57,283 nt of DNA, taken from contig JAHEZH010000013.1 of assembly GCA_023251155.1 (NCBI GenBank), forward strand, positions 1 to 57,283, given 5' to 3'. Positions within the stretch are counted from its first letter, which is position 1, and every line of letters starts with the position of its first letter. Positions 54,519-57,283 of the stretch are shown here, piece by piece. Below the pieces are notes generated by a model. The model was not told the DNA's origin. It was given only the letters and a program-made list of their open reading frames with translations, and did not search any database. The translations under genes and the position numbers were made by a program. The DNA comes from Flammeovirgaceae bacterium. Its GTDB lineage: Bacteria > Bacteroidota > Bacteroidia > Cytophagales > Cyclobacteriaceae.

Positions 54519-55187
54519 CTAACTCTTCCCCGATTCATGCGCAACAATCCCCCTCACAATCAAACCCTGCGCAGCAATATAAGTCAGCATAATCCAGAAG
54601 TTCCCCATCGCAATGGCTGAATGAAATTTGTTAACAGCCAGTACCGAATCGGAAACCTGAAACAACAGCGCTCCACCGAACACCATCCAGAAGGAAGCCG
54701 GTGAAGTTTTGCCAAAACGAAACAGTGCATTCATTACCATGATAATGATCACCACCGCATAGATCATCACTGGCAGTTGTAAAGCACCCAACTTAGGTTG
54801 AAGAACAACAACAAGCCCTGTACCCGCCAATAGGATGGGCAACGAGAAGCGGATCTTTTGCGTGTTCAGCAATCCCTCCGTTGAATCCGCATAACTGTGC
54901 TGGCGATAAGCCAATATATAGAAGACATGACCCAGCAGAAAGGCAACCAATCCCAGCATAAAAAACAATTCACCATCAAGCATCAACAATACATCACCTG
55001 CCCAGCAAAACACTAATCCCGCAAGGAAAACCACGGAACGCTGTGAAGTGCGGGTGAGGTAGTAGCCAACCAATGCCAGTACAATAAGTGGTTTGGCGAT
55101 GGTTGTTAAAAGGGGAATGTGAAAGAGAAGCCCGCCCAGCTCAAGGCCGCTTACGGCAATAAATAGAAAAACAAATATTCGGTTCAT
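54519..55187 (-). CDS. Lysoplasmalogenase-like integral membrane protein (YhhN/TMEM86 family)
   Basis: This 222-aa protein has about eight hydrophobic helices and belongs to the YhhN family. Family features include the early KPLIVLALVGYYL, the acidic FCWAGDVLLML and the matching late FQVSDSVLAVNKF, where the Asp residues are candidate catalytic groups, plus FLLGHVFYILAYR. Members split the vinyl-ether or related bond of lysoplasmalogens in eukaryotes; bacterial function is less certain. Its ATG overlaps the stop of the MFS gene upstream by 4 bp (ATGA), so the two are translationally coupled. Confidence 0.88.
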   Translation of the reverse strand: MNRIFVFLFIAVSGLELGGLLFHIPLLTTIAKPLIVLALVGYYLTRTSQRSVVFLAGLVFCWAGDVLLMLDGELFFMLGLVAFLLGHVFYILAYRQHSYADSTEGLLNTQKIRFSLPILLAGTGLVVVLQPKLGALQLPVMIYAVVIIIMVMNALFRFGKTSPASFWMVFGGALLFQVSDSVLAVNKFHSAIAMGNFWIMLTYIAAQGLIVRGIVAHESGKS

Positions 55188-56350
55188 GCGCGTGCAAGTA
55201 ACGGGCGTATAGCCAGAAACACAAATGCAATACCGGCAAGGGTGCTGCTTACCATGAAGGTAAAAAAGAAATTGCTGCTTTCGTTATGATACAACCATCC
55301 GGAAAGAAATGCCCCTGTGCCAATCCCCAGCTCCATAAAAATGTATAACGATGCTACACCACGTCCTTTGTGATGTTCATCGCTCAAGTCAGTGGCCCAT
55401 GCTAATAACGTAGGTGAAGTAGTGCCATGTGCAAAACCATACATCACAATACCAGCGATAAGCATCCATTGATTTTGTGCCAGGCCAATGACCACCATCG
55501 CGATGGCAATACATAAAACCGATACACGCAAAACTGGTATACGGCCATAGTGATCAGATACCTTGCCGCCTGCTAATCGTACTATCAATGAAGCAACCGT
55601 AAACCACGTAAACAGAATGCCTTTGTTTTGAATACCCATGTGTACACCTAAATCGGGGAACAAGGTGAACATCGTTCCATACGCGTAGGTGGCAAGTACC
55701 ATCACAAGACAAGGCTCCCACACCAATGGCTCGAATAAATCTTTGCCTTTCACTTTCAGCATGGAAACATGGAAGCGTTGTTTTTCTTTCAGCGTTTCAT
55801 GTGTGCTCCATAAAATGATCACCGACAATACGGCAAAGAAAGAAGAGAGATAAAACAGAGCACTCCATCCAAACTGATTGGCAACTAGTCCACCAATAGC
55901 AGGGCCAGATGCCATTCCAATACCACTGGCGGTACCCAGGTAGCCCATCGCTTCACCTCTGCGGTGTGATGGAATGATATCCGACAGATAAGCAGCTTGC
56001 CCGGTGGGAGTGAAGCCGGTTGAGAATCCATGCACCAATCGTAAAAGAAAAAAGGCATTGAGGGTAGTGAGCAACGGATAAAACAGACTACACACCACGC
56101 AAACCACCGCACCCAGCATCATTACCGGCACCCGGCCAATCTTGTCCGACAACTTTCCGCTGAATGGGCGTGACAGCATGGCCGTTACGGTGAATAAAGA
56201 AATGATTAGGCCTTTATAATCCGCGCCACCAAGCTGTGTAAGAAATGCAGGCAGCTCCGGTATCAGCATATTAAAACTCGCAAAGAACAGCAGCGAGCTA
56301 AGGCAGATGAGCCAGAAGTGGGTAGTGTATATTTTGTTTGTCGCAGTCAC
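55184..56350 (-). CDS. MFS transporter
   Basis: This 388-aa membrane protein has about 12 helices in two six-helix halves. The loop 2-3 motif RPFSGKLSDKIGRVPVM and its second-half counterpart VRLAGGKVSDHYGRIPVLR are the classic MFS motif A repeats. GTASGIGMASGPAIGG in helix 5 resembles the antiporter motif C of drug exporters. It may export a drug-like or metabolite substrate. A GTG at 56350 (MTATNKIYTTHFW) is the start because no earlier ATG is in frame. It is coupled to the lysoplasmalogenase gene and separated from prfB by a terminator. Confidence 0.9.
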   Translation of the reverse strand: MTATNKIYTTHFWLICLSSLLFFASFNMLIPELPAFLTQLGGADYKGLIISLFTVTAMLSRPFSGKLSDKIGRVPVMMLGAVVCVVCSLFYPLLTTLNAFFLLRLVHGFSTGFTPTGQAAYLSDIIPSHRRGEAMGYLGTASGIGMASGPAIGGLVANQFGWSALFYLSSFFAVLSVIILWSTHETLKEKQRFHVSMLKVKGKDLFEPLVWEPCLVMVLATYAYGTMFTLFPDLGVHMGIQNKGILFTWFTVASLIVRLAGGKVSDHYGRIPVLRVSVLCIAIAMVVIGLAQNQWMLIAGIVMYGFAHGTTSPTLLAWATDLSDEHHKGRGVASLYIFMELGIGTGAFLSGWLYHNESSNFFFTFMVSSTLAGIAFVFLAIRPLLARA

Positions 56351-56380
56351 GCAAAAAGGTTTTCTCTATAACTAAACAAA

Positions 56381-56416
56381 AAAGGTGAATGGCAGAAGAT
56401 ACTACCATTCACCTTT
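56381..56416 (-). terminator. Intrinsic terminator of prfB
   Basis: AAAGGTGAATGG (56381-56392) and CCATTCACCTTT (56405-56416) form a perfect 12-bp stem with a 12-nt loop. On the minus strand it is followed by TTTTG, giving a U-tract. It lies 20 bp after the prfB stop. Confidence 0.9.
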
Positions 56417-56436
56417 CACTTTTTTAACGATTAACA

Positions 56437-57282
56437 TTAATTCTTCTCCGTAGGCTCCTGTGCTTCCAGCAAGAAAGCTTTGATGAAATCATCCAGGTCG
56501 CCATCCAGTACATTCTGTGCATCGGTACGCTCTACGGCAGTGCGTGCATCTTTTACCAGCTTGTACGGATGCAGTACATAGTTGCGTATCTGCGAGCCGA
56601 AGTCGATCTTCATTTTACCCGCTTCAACCTTGTCGCGTTCAGCATTGCGCTTCTCAATCTCCATCTGGTAGAGACGCGATTTCAGCATCTGCATGGCACG
56701 TTCGCGGTTGGCATGTTGTGAGCGTTCCACCTGGCATACAATTACAATACCCGAAGGCTTGTGTGTTAACTGTACTTTGGTTTCCACCTTGTTTACGTTC
56801 TGCCCACCGGCACCACCCGAGCGTGAGGTCTGCATTTCAATGTCTGCGGGGTTGATCTCAATTTCAATCGAGTCATCTACTTTGGGATACACAAAGATGG
56901 ACGCAAACGAAGTATGTCGTCTTCCATTCGAGTCGAACGGAGATACACGTACCAACCGATGCACACCAATCTCTGATTTCAGTTTACCGTAAGCAAAAGG
57001 GCCATCGATCTCCAGCGTTGCCGATTTGATACCGGCCACATCGCCCGATTGGTAATCGACCTGAGTTACTTTGTAGCCGCTCTTTTCTCCCCACATGATG
57101 TACATACGGTTGAGCATATCGGCCCAGTCCTGACTTTCGGTTCCACCGGCACCATGGTTGATTTCCACCATGGCACTGAGTTGATCTTCGTGCTGGCTCA
57201 GCATTTTTTTGAATTCCAGCTCTTCAATGGAAGCATGTGTTTTCTTGTATTCCGCTTCCAGTTCTTCTTCCGTAGCATCACC
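56437..57282 (-). CDS. prfB: Peptide chain release factor 2, 5'-truncated by the window edge
   Basis: RF2 ends translation at UGA and UAA codons on the ribosome. About 281 residues are visible, and the frame stays open to the window end, so roughly the first 85 residues are missing. [17 protein letters not shown] precedes the codon-reading SPF motif ([16 protein letters not shown]), which is diagnostic for RF2 versus RF1. The catalytic GGQ lies in [13 protein letters not shown]. The C-terminal end [14 protein letters not shown] ... [10 protein letters not shown] is normal. Many prfB genes use a +1 frameshift near codon 25; that site lies outside this window, so its presence cannot be judged. 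It ends at a strong terminator before the MFS gene. Confidence 0.97.
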   Translation of the reverse strand, partial: GDATEEELEAEYKKTHASIEELEFKKMLSQHEDQLSAMVEINHGAGGTESQDWADMLNRMYIMWGEKSGYKVTQVDYQSGDVAGIKSATLEIDGPFAYGKLKSEIGVHRLVRVSPFDSNGRRHTSFASIFVYPKVDDSIEIEINPADIEMQTSRSGGAGGQNVNKVETKVQLTHKPSGIVIVCQVERSQHANRERAMQMLKSRLYQMEIEKRNAERDKVEAGKMKIDFGSQIRNYVLHPYKLVKDARTAVERTDAQNVLDGDLDDFIKAFLLEAQEPTEKN

Positions 57283-57283
57283 C

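Noticed and set aside
57205-57283. Programmed +1 frameshift of prfB
   Set aside because: The usual site near codon 25 would lie upstream of the window; the visible frame is continuous, so nothing can be said.

Overview
The window comes from a member of the Bacteroidota, most likely a Cytophagales/Cytophagia-type bacterium. The clues are a SusC/SusD pair under a one-protein hybrid two-component system, type IX secretion (T9SS) sorting tails on three secreted enzymes, orphan MacB-like permeases with a 'permease prefix' domain beside a PadR regulator, TAnnTTTG-type promoter motifs, and no Shine-Dalgarno-like spacing. No tRNA, rRNA, CRISPR array, insertion sequence or phage gene was seen. All calls come from reading the sequence; nothing was searched.

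Layout. (1) 2-868: 3' end of a eukaryote-type (GT3) glycogen synthase. (2) 969-19840: a polysaccharide utilisation locus. It runs HTCS sensor/regulator, a 680-bp control region, SusC, SusD, two IPT/TIG surface glycan-binding lipoproteins, a modular CBM-PKD-DUF5060-GH5-like enzyme, a GH26 enzyme, and a clan GH-A enzyme of uncertain family. GH26 beside a GH5-like enzyme suggests beta-mannan as substrate. Surface lipoproteins would capture the polymer, the secreted hydrolases cut it, and SusCD import the oligosaccharides. The control region holds a large DNA dyad, a foldable 80-nt leader and a small membrane-protein reading frame interrupted by an in-frame stop. (3) 20134-27323: an amino-acid permease, a GMC oxidoreductase with its small subunit (a candidate periplasmic sugar dehydrogenase), a convergent DJ-1/PfpI protein, a very small exported protein and a secreted PQQ-type sugar dehydrogenase. 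(4) 27339-35606 (minus): a PadR regulator followed by three tandem orphan permeases, with a gene-conversion-like tract between two of them.

(5) 35817-44390: a 26-aa membrane peptide, an M28 peptidase, a secreted DJ-1 protein with a Cys-rich metal-binding-like segment next to a GlxA-type DJ-1/AraC regulator, an M1 peptidase, a 27-aa membrane peptide with its own promoter and terminator, a DUF2809 membrane protein and a solitary FtsX-type permease. (6) 44469-48683 (minus): a very large exported TPR-CHAT protein. (7) 48987-52226 (minus): a methylmalonyl-CoA mutase in which a shortened small subunit is fused to a complete large subunit. (8) 52428-57282: dnaA, an AT-rich orphan gene, a lysoplasmalogenase-like protein, an MFS transporter and the 3' part of prfB.

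The points most worth following up are the SusC leader RNA and dyad, the fused mutase, the secreted DJ-1/GlxA pair, the micro-peptide transcription units and the AT-rich insert downstream of dnaA.
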